A stretch of DNA of 64,000 nucleotides from a bacterium (lineage in GTDB: Bacteria > Patescibacteria > CPR2 > UBA1875 > JAJYID01): the NCBI GenBank assembly GCA_030647205.1, contig JAUSJO010000002.1:1-64000 (forward strand). Direction: 5' to 3'. The position numbers and the translations under genes are program-made. The notes under the pieces are model-generated. The model was given only the letters and a program-made list of their open reading frames with translations, did no database searches and was not told where the DNA came from. Of the stretch, positions 52,700 through 60,310 are shown in pieces; the first letter of the stretch is position 1; every line of letters starts with the position of its first letter.

Positions 52700-52745
52700 A
52701 AGAATTATTCGGTAAAATTATTATTACCCCCAACCTGTTTAAGAG

Positions 52746-54224
52746 ATGAAAAAAAAGCTTATAAAAAAACCAATCTATACCAAAGTCCTGTTGGTTGTTT
52801 TCTTGATGCTTATTGTTAACTTTTTCAACAATTTTTTCAACATCGCTGATCCGGACTATTTTTGGCATTATAAAGCAGGCGAATATATCGCAGAAAACAA
52901 GGTAGTGCCGGCGCATGATATCTTCTCTTTCACAATGCCCAGCTTTGCTTGGGTTGACCATGAGTGGTTAAGTGATACTGGGCTTTATGCAATCGAGAAA
53001 AACTTTGGCGAAGTTTCCTTAAGTTTCTTTTATCTTCTTCTGTTCGGCGGGATAATCTTCTTCTCTCTTAATAAAAAGAAGTTAAATATACTAGACGGAG
53101 TTATTGCGATAGTTGGAGTGGGCGCGATAGCGGGATACCTCGGCGTGAGGCAGCAGATGTATAGCTTTCTTTTCTTTGCTATTACACTTTTTATCTTAAA
53201 ACTCAAAAATGAGAAGCTCCTGTGGTTTTTACCCATTGTCTTTTTAGCATGGGCCAACTTGCATGGCGGCTTTGTTATAGGTCTTTTTGCGTTGGTGGTG
53301 ATATTTGGAGAAAAAATTTATCGGCTAGTAAGAGAAAAGAAAAACCCGTATAAACTTATAGCTATTTTTTCACTTTCTCTTTTGGCTACCTTTGCCAATC
53401 CTTATGGGACTCGGATATATGAGGAAGTGTTTAGAACGGTTGGCGACAACTATCTGTCGTCTCATATTAGGGAGTGGCTGCCATTTTTTGATTTTATACA
53501 GGTTAGGTTTCTGATATTTATAGCGATTTTTCTCAGCTTTCTTCCCGAAATCAAAAAAAGAATGCCTTTCGGCCACCTTATTTTATTGGCTGTCCTTTTT
53601 GTTCTTTCTCTAAAGTCGGTTAAGTATATACCTTTTTTTGTAATCGCCTCAATCCCTGCTCTACTAGACCTGACTTCCGTATACCTTGATGAAGCTCACA
53701 GGAAGTTTTATAGAAAAGTTGTTTTAAAGCCTGCTTTTTATCCGATTATGGCAGCATCCTTTCTGGTTTTGTTCTTTTTTGTTTTTCCCGGAGGCATCTC
53801 CAAGGAAAGTATAGCAATAAAATATCCCAACAAGGCTATCCCTTTCTTAGAAAAAAGAACGGAGAAAAACGTCTTTGCTTTTTATGGTTGGGCCGGATTT
53901 TTGATCAAAAACCTTCCTGAGAAAAAATATTTTATAGATGGTCGGATGCCAAGCTGGAAACAAGGTCAGGTTTATGCTTTTAAGGATTATATTGATGCGA
54001 CTGCTTGCAAAAGGACCGAAGAAATTTTAGATGAGAATAATGTTGGCTTGATAGTTTGGCCGGCGCGAGAAGAAAAAACATCTGGTACGGTTAGTATAAA
54101 AAATATTTTTGGGTATTTCCAAAGAAAGAATAATGAACGGGGTTGCTCTTTTAAGGAAGAAATTAGCAAAAATAGTTGGAAAATAATATATAATGACGGA
54201 GATACTTTAGTGTTTAAAAAATAA
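52746..54224 (+). CDS. GT-C type membrane glycosyltransferase-like protein
   Basis: 492 residues with about ten membrane segments. The first outside loop has DPDYFWHYKAGEYI and WVDHEWLSD, a DxD-like acidic/His pattern characteristic of GT-C enzymes that use polyprenyl-phosphate sugars. A soluble C-terminal part (about 365-492) contains FYGWAGFLIKNLPEKKYFIDGR-type sequence (core FIDGRMPSW), common in this group. It would glycosylate a lipid or protein on the outer side of the membrane. Confidence 0.72.
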   Translation: MKKKLIKKPIYTKVLLVVFLMLIVNFFNNFFNIADPDYFWHYKAGEYIAENKVVPAHDIFSFTMPSFAWVDHEWLSDTGLYAIEKNFGEVSLSFFYLLLFGGIIFFSLNKKKLNILDGVIAIVGVGAIAGYLGVRQQMYSFLFFAITLFILKLKNEKLLWFLPIVFLAWANLHGGFVIGLFALVVIFGEKIYRLVREKKNPYKLIAIFSLSLLATFANPYGTRIYEEVFRTVGDNYLSSHIREWLPFFDFIQVRFLIFIAIFLSFLPEIKKRMPFGHLILLAVLFVLSLKSVKYIPFFVIASIPALLDLTSVYLDEAHRKFYRKVVLKPAFYPIMAASFLVLFFFVFPGGISKESIAIKYPNKAIPFLEKRTEKNVFAFYGWAGFLIKNLPEKKYFIDGRMPSWKQGQVYAFKDYIDATACKRTEEILDENNVGLIVWPAREEKTSGTVSIKNIFGYFQRKNNERGCSFKEEISKNSWKIIYNDGDTLVFKK

Positions 54225-54226
54225 TC

Positions 54227-54775
54227 ATGTTTGTTGAAATACTTTTTCTTGTAATTATATTCTTGGTTGCTGCCACAACACACTCAATGTTTTTCTACAT
54301 TGTTTTGGCGGTTGCCTTCTTCCTGTGTCTGCCGGGGATCGTCGCCCTAAACTCTGCGCCATATGTGCCGACTTTAAAGAAAAATGCTGAAACGATGATA
54401 AGGCTGGCGGACATCAAGCCGGGGATGAAAGTTTATGATCTTGGTGCGGGAGATGGTAGGCTTGTAGAGAGAGCAGCCAAAAAAGGAGCAAATGCAGTTG
54501 GGTATGAGATATCTTTTGCTCTTTTTGTCTTCTTCTGGCTTAGAAAGGTCATTCTTATGAGGAAGGGAAGGGTTTATTGGGGAAGTATTTGGACAAAAGA
54601 TATATCTGATGCTGATGTGGTAACGTGCTTTTTGATGCCAAACGCAATGGAAAGATTCGAAAAGAAAAAGTTTGCTACCATGAAGAAAGGTGCGCGTCTT
54701 GTGTCAAATATCTTCCCACTGCCAAATACGAAGGAGGCCAAAAAAGAAAATAATGTCTATTTGTACATAAAGTAA
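54227..54775 (+). CDS. Membrane-associated SAM-dependent methyltransferase
   Basis: 182 residues: one or two N-terminal membrane segments (1-42) followed by a small class I methyltransferase domain with KVYDLGAGDGRLVERAA near residue 65. Similar small anchored enzymes include the FAM173-like lysine methyltransferases. It follows the GT-C gene by 2 bases and precedes the HD gene by 15, so the three form an operon. Confidence 0.75.
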   Translation: MFVEILFLVIIFLVAATTHSMFFYIVLAVAFFLCLPGIVALNSAPYVPTLKKNAETMIRLADIKPGMKVYDLGAGDGRLVERAAKKGANAVGYEISFALFVFFWLRKVILMRKGRVYWGSIWTKDISDADVVTCFLMPNAMERFEKKKFATMKKGARLVSNIFPLPNTKEAKKENNVYLYIK

Positions 54776-54790
54776 TGCGAGGGAAGAAAA

Positions 54791-55336
54791 ATGAAGCCAG
54801 TCGAAGTCATTGATAAATATTATAAGAAAGGATCAATATCTCGCCGATTCTTGGTCGAGCACAGTAAGTCAGTGGCGAAAAAAGCCTTAGAAGTGGCAAA
54901 AAATGTGCCGGAGATGAAACCGGACTTACGGTTTATTGAAGAGGCCTCAATGTTGCATGATATTGGAATTTTTCTTACAAATGCCCCGGTTATTGGCTGC
55001 TCTGGCGATAAAGAATATATCTGCCATGGCTATTTAGGAAGAAAAATACTAGAGAAAGAGGGGTATCCAAAACATGGACTTGTTTGCGAAAGACATTTGG
55101 GTGTTGGTATATCACTTGAGGAGATTGAGGTTCGAAACTTACCGCTTCCAAAAAGAAATATGCTGCCGATATCGCTCGAGGAAGAAATTATTTGTTTTGC
55201 CGATAAGTTTTTTTCAAAAGGTGAAGGATTATTAAAAAAGGAGAAATCACTTGAAGATATCAGAAAAAGATTGCCGGATTTTGGAAACAGCCAAGAAATA
55301 TTTGAAGGTTGGATGGTAAAATTTAAGTGTAACTAA
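54791..55336 (+). CDS. HD-domain phosphohydrolase
   Basis: 181 residues. EHSKSVAKKALEVA, then MLHDIGIFLTN: the metal-binding H...HD pair in HDIG form, with further His in CERHLGVG. Likely a phosphatase or phosphodiesterase on a nucleotide or small phosphate compound. Last gene of a three-gene unit. Confidence 0.82.
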   Translation: MKPVEVIDKYYKKGSISRRFLVEHSKSVAKKALEVAKNVPEMKPDLRFIEEASMLHDIGIFLTNAPVIGCSGDKEYICHGYLGRKILEKEGYPKHGLVCERHLGVGISLEEIEVRNLPLPKRNMLPISLEEEIICFADKFFSKGEGLLKKEKSLEDIRKRLPDFGNSQEIFEGWMVKFKCN

Positions 55337-55350
55337 CAAGTAGTCAGAGT

Positions 55351-55400
55351 GGAGAGGTGCCAGAGTCCCCGCATTCGCAGGGCAGGAGTCGAATGAGGCG
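55351..55400 (+). pseudogene. 5' remnant of a tRNA-Ser
   Basis: GGAGAGGTGCCAGAGT (55351-55366) is the acceptor strand and D-arm start of tRNA-Ser; TCGAATGAGGCG (55389-55400) resembles the rest of the D arm and anticodon stem start. Between them is one arm of a palindrome. No anticodon follows. Confidence 0.7.
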
Positions 55401-55421
55401 CGCCCCGCGAATGCGGGGGGC
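55367..55421. repeat. Large palindrome in the tRNA remnant
   Basis: Arms CCCCGCATTCGC (55367-55378) and GCGAATGCGGGG (about 55407-55418) are perfect complements, with a further GGGC / GCCC pair inside. The right arm recurs at 55816-55835. Confidence 0.75.
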
Positions 55422-55444
55422 GAAAAGGGTTTATGGGATATAAT

Positions 55445-55684
55445 ATGTATTACGTTTACATTTTAAAAAGCAAAACAGATGGCAAATATTATTTTGGCTC
55501 AACCGCTGATTTGAAAAATAGATTCAAAGAGCATAATGCAGGCAAAGTAAAGTCGACAAAAAATAGGGTGCCATTTGAGTTAGTGTGCTATGAAGCCTAT
55601 TTGACAAAAACTATTGCTTTAAATAGAGAAAAATACTTAAAATCTAGTGATGGCCATAAAGATATAAATCGAAGATTTAAATAA
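55445..55684 (+). CDS. GIY-YIG endonuclease-like small protein
   Basis: 79 residues from the ATG at 55445 (an alternative ATG is at 55433). YYVYILKSKTDGKYYFGSTADL contains the GIY-YIG core in the form VYI...YFG, then RFKEHNAGKVKSTKNR with the catalytic Arg, and a Glu in LNREKYLK. This is the small UPF0213/YhbQ-like type. It lies between broken tRNA-Ser pieces and directly before an intact tRNA-Ser. Confidence 0.88.
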   Translation: MYYVYILKSKTDGKYYFGSTADLKNRFKEHNAGKVKSTKNRVPFELVCYEAYLTKTIALNREKYLKSSDGHKDINRRFK

Positions 55685-55689
55685 TTTAC

Positions 55690-55781
55690 GGAAGGGTGCC
55701 GGAGTGGTTGAACGGGGCAGTCTCGAAAACTGTTGTCCTGCTTACGCGGGACCGAGAGTTCGAATCTCTCCCCTTCCGCCA
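55690..55781 (+). tRNA. tRNA-Ser(CGA)
   Basis: Acceptor GGAAGGG / CCCTTCC, anticodon loop CTCGAAA (anticodon CGA), long variable arm, T loop TTCGAAT, CCA encoded. Confidence 0.95.
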
Positions 55782-55789
55782 GATAGCTT

Positions 55790-55856
55790 TGAGAGGTTCG
55801 CCCTAAATCCTCAGGGCGCCCCGCGAATGCTGGGGCGAATCCCACCCTCTCCGCCA
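55790..55856 (+). pseudogene. 3' remnant of a tRNA-Ser split by a palindrome
   Basis: GAGAGGTTCG (55791-55800) is the 5' half of a T arm and CGAATCCCACCCTCTCCGCCA (55836-55856; 21 bases, key end CCCTCTCCGCCA) the 3' half with acceptor strand and CCA. A palindrome (TTCGCCC / GGGCGAA outer arms, 55798-55839) is inserted in the T loop. The acceptor strand pairs with GGAGAGG at 55351. Confidence 0.7.
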
Positions 55857-55870
55857 AATGAGAAAATGTA

Positions 55871-56602
55871 ATGTTTGATACAAAACTAAAAACATCTGAA
55901 TATATAAACTTAACGGTTACACACGATTGTACCCGCCGGTGCTTATTTTGTGTGGATCGTTATCGTGGAAGCGGGGAAATGGTTAGTCTTGACGCCGTCC
56001 ATCGTGTAGCGGCATTTGCTTCGAGAAGAGGGATTAAGGACATACTTATTACTGGCGGGGAGCCAACTCTTCATCCCGATATAGTGGAGATTGTGAAAAT
56101 AGTTAAAAAATATGGACTTCGCGTCATTATGACGACTAACTATGACCGGCCGAACGTATTTGAGAAACTTGATGGGATCGTTGATTGCTTCAATATTTCT
56201 TTCTATAATCAAGCCCTTTTGCCAAAACAAAAAGAAACAAGGTCCGATATTACTATCCATGCATTGATTTATGATGAACAACTGGAGACACAAGAAAAAC
56301 TGGATCGGTTTATTGATAGATATCATCACTACGGGCATTTGAAATTTTCAACTTTAACTCCCTGCAATGCATGGACGACCGAACACCAGCACGTCTCATA
56401 CTTAGACGATCTTGAGTGTGAATGGATAGTTCTATTTAATGAGATGCTAGCCCAAGTCTATCGTGGAGTAGTTATAAAAAGGTATGATAGGATTATTAGC
56501 AGAAACGCGTCCCAGTCTTATAAGGCTCACGTTGATGGGACTATTACTAAGTCGTGGGACAGGGAGAGAACCTCCACTCTCTCCGCCAAGGCAAAAGTTT
56601 GA
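55871..56602 (+). CDS. Radical SAM protein
   Basis: 243 residues. DCTRRCLFC is the cluster motif (CxxxCxxC) near residue 20, followed by DILITGGEPTLHPD. Only the core barrel is present; no SPASM or auxiliary cluster cysteines are seen. The last residues (about 229-238) are encoded by tRNA-3'-end-like DNA, so the natural C-terminus may have been replaced. Substrate unknown. It starts 14 bases after a tRNA remnant. Confidence 0.78.
   Translation: MFDTKLKTSEYINLTVTHDCTRRCLFCVDRYRGSGEMVSLDAVHRVAAFASRRGIKDILITGGEPTLHPDIVEIVKIVKKYGLRVIMTTNYDRPNVFEKLDGIVDCFNISFYNQALLPKQKETRSDITIHALIYDEQLETQEKLDRFIDRYHHYGHLKFSTLTPCNAWTTEHQHVSYLDDLECEWIVLFNEMLAQVYRGVVIKRYDRIISRNASQSYKAHVDGTITKSWDRERTSTLSAKAKV
56562..56588 (+). 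repeat. tRNA-Ser acceptor-stem remnant inside a coding region
   Basis: GGGAGAG, a short loop, then CTCTCTCCGCCA: both acceptor strands of a tRNA-Ser with almost nothing between, and the CCA end. The 3' part matches 55838-55856 at 15 of 19 bases. It could be a direct repeat left by integration. Confidence 0.55.
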
Positions 56603-56648
56603 AAAATTTTATGTTACTACCACTGTATTAAAACATTAACTAAAAAAC

Positions 56649-57524
56649 ATGCTAGAAATTTCACACGAGGAACCACAACACAACAATATCACAGATGGAT
56701 CTGTTGAATCTTTCGGCGGGGAGTCCAAATTTGTAGATATTCAGCCTTCTTTAGAATCTCAGATATCTAACATTCCGGTTATTGTTGCCGGAGGTTGGTC
56801 TGAAACTCCCAAAAGCCTGCAGGATGTAGGTGAAGAAATAACTTCAAAAGGACGAAGGACAATACTAGTTGAACATGCACGCTCCGGCGGCAAGGATAAA
56901 GACCAAACAGATTATCCGCCAGAAACACAACAAAGAGCCAATACACTGCTTGTCACCTTAGATAAACTAAATATAGATAAAGCGGATATTATAGCTCATT
57001 CAGAAGGTGCCTTAGATGCTGTGTTTGCTGCTATGCAATCGCCTGAAAGATTTAGGAGCTTGATTTTAGTGGCCCCTGCAGGGATGATAGGCGAAGATTC
57101 TATCCCGGCATTGAGCGCCAGGTTCTCAAAAAAGATCGTGAGAGGATGGACAAAAGATGCTCGTGAAAATCCTAAAGCAGCATATAGATTAAATACTGGT
57201 ACGCCTCAGTATGTAGCCAAGAATCCGGTAAAAGCTATCAGAGAAATAAAGGATATTTCCAGTATAACTATTGAAGAGGCTTTAACAGATATTAAAGAGT
57301 CAGGTGTTAACGTCTCAATAATACAATCGCAATCTGATCAAGTTTTCCCTAGTGAAAGAATCAATAAAAATGTAGTTTTAGGTGAGAATGTTGATAGACA
57401 TGCCTCAGTGGTAAGTGAGGATGCGGGTCACGATGATTTAATAGTCCACCCCGAGAGATCTACTCGCGCAGCCCTCCAGATGATCGATCAATTTGAAGAG
57501 GATAGACAAGTATCCTCCGAGTAG
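56649..57524 (+). CDS. Alpha/beta hydrolase
   Basis: 291 residues. An N-terminal extension of about 45 residues is followed by the fold: IPVIVAGGWSETP (oxyanion strand), nucleophile elbow AHSEGALDA with Ser near residue 120, and a final His in EDAGHDDLIVHPE. The acid is probably Asp in QSDQVFPSE. Cytoplasmic, esterase/lipase-like; substrate unknown. Confidence 0.8.
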   Translation: MLEISHEEPQHNNITDGSVESFGGESKFVDIQPSLESQISNIPVIVAGGWSETPKSLQDVGEEITSKGRRTILVEHARSGGKDKDQTDYPPETQQRANTLLVTLDKLNIDKADIIAHSEGALDAVFAAMQSPERFRSLILVAPAGMIGEDSIPALSARFSKKIVRGWTKDARENPKAAYRLNTGTPQYVAKNPVKAIREIKDISSITIEEALTDIKESGVNVSIIQSQSDQVFPSERINKNVVLGENVDRHASVVSEDAGHDDLIVHPERSTRAALQMIDQFEEDRQVSSE

Positions 57525-57600
57525 TCGTTTGCTAAATCCCAGGCATAAATGTTTTCTCAATCGTATTATTTCAATATTATACGTAATTATTCAAAAGAAA

Positions 57601-57632
57601 AAGAGCCCGACTACTTAAGTCGGGCCCTTTGA
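57601..57632. terminator. Bidirectional terminator
   Basis: Stem GCCCGACT / AGTCGGGC with loop ACTTA, A-rich left flank and CCTTT right flank. It ends the ubiquitin-like operon leftward and probably the hydrolase gene rightward. Confidence 0.85.
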
Positions 57633-57653
57633 TCCCATTTAAGGGAAAAGGTA

Positions 57654-57914
57654 CTACCCCTTGCGACCGGAGGCCTTAACAAACTCGACCTGGTCTCCCT
57701 TTTTGAGGGTCTTGTTCCAGTCCGTGACCTGGTTTCCGTTCACGAAGGCGTTCGGCTTTGACCGAAGTCTGCCACCGGCGCCCATGATCTTTGCCGCTTC
57801 CTTGAGAGTCTTGTTCGGTGCGATTTCTCTTGTGTCGCTGCCGTACCTTACTGTGGTCATCAAGGACTCGCCCTTGTCGTCTGACCGGTAACTGTTCTCA
57901 GTTTCTGCTGACAT
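57654..57914 (-). CDS. Ubiquitin-like beta-grasp protein ending in glycine
   Basis: 86 residues from the ATG at 57914 (ribosome site GGGGGTGG). A flexible N-terminus (1-18) is followed by a beta-grasp pattern: TTVRYGSDTREIAPNKT, a helix LKEAAKIMG, NAFVNGNQVTDW, and the last strand GDQVEFVKASGRKG. The C-terminus is a bare GRKG, so no processing is needed to expose the glycine that an E1 would adenylate. PRTRC-C and ThiS/MoaD-like proteins end similarly. It overlaps the E1 gene by 17 bases. A sulfur-carrier role is an alternative, but E2 and JAMM genes in the operon argue for conjugation. Confidence 0.78.
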   Translation of the reverse strand: MSAETENSYRSDDKGESLMTTVRYGSDTREIAPNKTLKEAAKIMGAGGRLRSKPNAFVNGNQVTDWNKTLKKGDQVEFVKASGRKG

Positions 57915-58581
57915 GTTTCCACCCCCTTTCCTGAGGTAGAATTTTTCTTTGCATTTCCGGCTCGATACTGACATAAATCTCCATAGTGGGGTTACCGGAG
58001 ACGATGTCGGCGTAAGCTTCTATCATGGCGAGACCAACCATTCGGTTTGTCTCCGCGATTTGGGGATGCGAGCGTGATAACGCAAGGCATCCTTGTTCGA
58101 AAGGCCCCTTGTCTGTGGGGCTTGCGATCTCGGGATGGAAGTGGGCCAACGGCGGAGTTATCGAAACTCCATCTTTCCGCCAGAAAACCGATACATTTCC
58201 ATCTTTGAGCTCATTACCTCCGGATACGAGGAGGATGTCGCTCAGGTTCCTTTCGCAATGGGTGTCCACGATATTTCTTGTCTTGTGGTTGTCCACTGCC
58301 AGAAAGACCGTGTCGCCAGGGCCAACCAGAACTCCGACATTCTCAGGAGTTATGTAGCTGGGTATCCCTGTTGCCTCTACCCCTTGGGCAGAAAGCGCGC
58401 TTGCGGTAACGATCGCCTTGTTCGCACCAACCTGAGCAAACGGCTGCCTCTCTTTGTTCTTCTTTTCGTACTTGTCTCCGTCTATGAGGATCAGCTTTGC
58501 TTCAGGATATTTCTCGATCAGATACGGCAGCATTTGGTTAGTAATGCCGCCAACACCGACTATCTTGATGACTTCTTTCAT
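57898..58581 (-). CDS. ThiF/E1-like activating enzyme
   Basis: 227 residues. VGVGGITNQ (8-16) is the nucleotide loop; LIDGDKYEKKNKERQPF holds the conserved D-D...N..RQ pattern of E1/ThiF proteins (34-48), and FLAVDNHKTRN has the Mg-binding Asp97. Candidate thioester cysteines are Cys165 (EQGCLALSR) and Cys109. It should adenylate the C-terminal Gly of the adjacent ubiquitin-like protein. It starts inside the stop of the JAMM gene (ATGA). Confidence 0.88.
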   Translation of the reverse strand: MKEVIKIVGVGGITNQMLPYLIEKYPEAKLILIDGDKYEKKNKERQPFAQVGANKAIVTASALSAQGVEATGIPSYITPENVGVLVGPGDTVFLAVDNHKTRNIVDTHCERNLSDILLVSGGNELKDGNVSVFWRKDGVSITPPLAHFHPEIASPTDKGPFEQGCLALSRSHPQIAETNRMVGLAMIEAYADIVSGNPTMEIYVSIEPEMQRKILPQERGWKHVSRN

Positions 58582-59243
58582 GCATTCTCACCGCCTTTTA
58601 GGTATCTCCAGATCCGGGACAGATAAAAGCGCATGAGGACGCGGAAGCCTCGGGACTTATGAACTTGTGGAATTTTGACAGAGGTAAGCTCCTCCAGTTC
58701 CACTTCTTCCAGTGCCGGGGGCGGTTCGAAGATGTCTTCAGGATAGAAAAATACCCTTTTATCCCCGACGATCACTGAACAGCTGATCGAAGGAAAAACG
58801 CTTGTGAGCAAATTCCCAATGGTGATATGAATGCCTGGCATACCCAGCTCGTCCTGATCATCAAACTGTGAGTGTCCGGCAGGTTCGTCGACATGCGAGT
58901 GTAAGTCGCCTATCTGGTTGTACCCGGGCGGGCTTGGAGGCAGGTCGCTATGAATGACGAAAACTCCAACAGCAGTCTGATCTGGGATGACGAAGCGATA
59001 TTCCTGCTCATCGTGAGAGTAATACATCGCGATGTAGAGCTCAGCATTCTGGTTCTTGGCGACATACCTCATTTGCTCAACGATTTCGTTGAACCTTGAG
59101 TAGGGTATCCGCGGTACTTTCAGCGAAACTCCTTCTTTGATGTCAGGCATCTTCCATAGCGGTATAGACTCAGCCGTTGCGCTGTAGAAGTCATTGCTCT
59201 CGACCGCAAAAATGCCTTTTTTACCGGTTTCGTTGCTCAGCAT
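58578..59243 (-). CDS. JAMM/MPN isopeptidase-like protein
   Basis: 221 residues. An N-terminal extension of 85 residues is followed by a JAB domain with the complete zinc motif HSHVDEPAGHSQFD: HxH (115, 117), Ser125 and Asp128. These metalloproteases remove ubiquitin-like tags or trim them. The C-terminal end (FYLSRIWRYLKGG) is an amphipathic basic helix that might touch the membrane. ATGA overlap with E1. Confidence 0.88.
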   Translation of the reverse strand: MLSNETGKKGIFAVESNDFYSATAESIPLWKMPDIKEGVSLKVPRIPYSRFNEIVEQMRYVAKNQNAELYIAMYYSHDEQEYRFVIPDQTAVGVFVIHSDLPPSPPGYNQIGDLHSHVDEPAGHSQFDDQDELGMPGIHITIGNLLTSVFPSISCSVIVGDKRVFFYPEDIFEPPPALEEVELEELTSVKIPQVHKSRGFRVLMRFYLSRIWRYLKGGENA

Positions 59244-59244
59244 A

Positions 59245-59859
59245 TTACACCTCTTTCAAGCTCTCGTAGAAGTCAGTAGGTAGATACAAGTCACCACTTT
59301 TGAGTCTATGGCTTCCGGCACTGGCGAAGTAACGCATTTCTAGTTCAAGGACTGACTGTGGGGTCATTCTTGAAAGAAGAGCCCATCTGTAAGGATTCCT
59401 TACCCGCCAATCTGAGGCCATGAGAAGATCCAGTTTGTTATGCATGATGCCGAAACCTTCACTCCAGAAATGGTTCACGATGCCTACAGCCCCTTGAAGG
59501 GGTGAAGTCGGCGTATAGAGGGAAAGAGTGTCGGCGCAGAGCTCTCCTTTGGTAGTGAAATGAGGAAGGAAGGGTACGTACAAGTTATCGTTGGGACTTT
59601 CAAGTGGCTTTCTTGCGAAAAACACACTAATCCCCGAATTCACGTATCCACCCTGATCCTTTTCCCCATACATTCTTACAAAGAAGTAGGTGTAAGGCAT
59701 GATAAGCTTAAGCGTAAAGGGAAGATTCCAGACTTTCAGTGATCTGAAAGCCGGAGGATATTCCAGTACTTCCCAATATACGTGACCTCCTTGGGAGATC
59801 TCTGCTACCCTTGTATACCCCTCCCCTCCGACGAGAAGAGGATATTTTACGTCTGTCAT
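59245..59859 (-). CDS. E2-like conjugating protein (Prok-E2-type)
   Basis: 204 residues from the ATG at 59859 (ribosome site AGGAG); an ATG 12 bases upstream overlaps the previous stop. Beta strands (residues 25-85) lead to LYVPFLPHFTTKGELCADTL and then TPTSPLQGAVGIVNHFW. This is the order of an E2 fold: a PH near the HPN position, Cys108 in the place of the catalytic cysteine (compare GxICL), and a TP..SP segment like WSP. PRTRC-B/Prok-E2 proteins have the same kind of layout. Family placement is from pattern only; the operon context supports it. Confidence 0.68.
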   Translation of the reverse strand: MTDVKYPLLVGGEGYTRVAEISQGGHVYWEVLEYPPAFRSLKVWNLPFTLKLIMPYTYFFVRMYGEKDQGGYVNSGISVFFARKPLESPNDNLYVPFLPHFTTKGELCADTLSLYTPTSPLQGAVGIVNHFWSEGFGIMHNKLDLLMASDWRVRNPYRWALLSRMTPQSVLELEMRYFASAGSHRLKSGDLYLPTDFYESLKEV

Positions 59860-59860
59860 C

Positions 59861-60259
59861 TTACTCCTCATTTCTGTCGATTTGGACGGGGCAGTTTTTG
59901 CTGTTTTTTGCTGTTTCTTGGATCAAAACGTTGATTATCTTGTTAGCTCTTTCCACTACAGGGCGAAGACTTTGATACAGTTTTTCTTTCTGTTCTGCTT
60001 GGTATGCTTCCTTGGCTTCAACCTCAGTTACTGCGGTTGAGTAAAAGGATGCAAACAAAAGAACAAAAACAGAAAGAGCCACGATAGTTCCCCAACCTCT
60101 AAGGAAGCGGGGATATCGGTTCAGCTTTACTCTGACGGGGGTTAATACTAACATTCTGAAGAACCCGTAGAGCAGTCCGGTGACTACAAATGCTATGGAG
60201 GCCTCTACTATGACAATCCAGATTCGGGCATCACCTGCCGCAAATGAAGGTGTGAACAT
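59861..60259 (-). CDS. Small membrane protein of the ubiquitin-like operon
   Basis: 132 residues: two membrane segments (about 13-38 and 57-76), a cytoplasmic basic loop between them, and a helical, probably coiled-coil C-terminal tail (80-120). Not recognised. It is the first gene of the operon, 1 base before the E2-like gene, so it may anchor the conjugation machinery or be its target. Confidence 0.7.
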   Translation of the reverse strand: MFTPSFAAGDARIWIVIVEASIAFVVTGLLYGFFRMLVLTPVRVKLNRYPRFLRGWGTIVALSVFVLLFASFYSTAVTEVEAKEAYQAEQKEKLYQSLRPVVERANKIINVLIQETAKNSKNCPVQIDRNEE

Positions 60260-60310
60260 TTATATCACTATTCCTTTCGTATATTTATGTGTAAAGGTGC
60301 GCAATAGAAA

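Noticed and set aside
52635..52961. 108-residue frame on the minus strand
   Set aside because: Its first-read part RPGGFEPP is antisense tRNA-Arg; the rest is antisense to the membrane protein gene.
55351..55856. Group I intron in a tRNA gene
   Set aside because: The insertion has a GIY-YIG gene, but no P/Q/R/S-type core or conserved intron ends were found, and the anticodon region of the split tRNA is missing.
55597..55857. 86-residue frame on the minus strand
   Set aside because: It is an antisense translation of tRNA-Ser(CGA) and the tRNA remnant (GERFELS-type false protein). It only helps to confirm the remnant.
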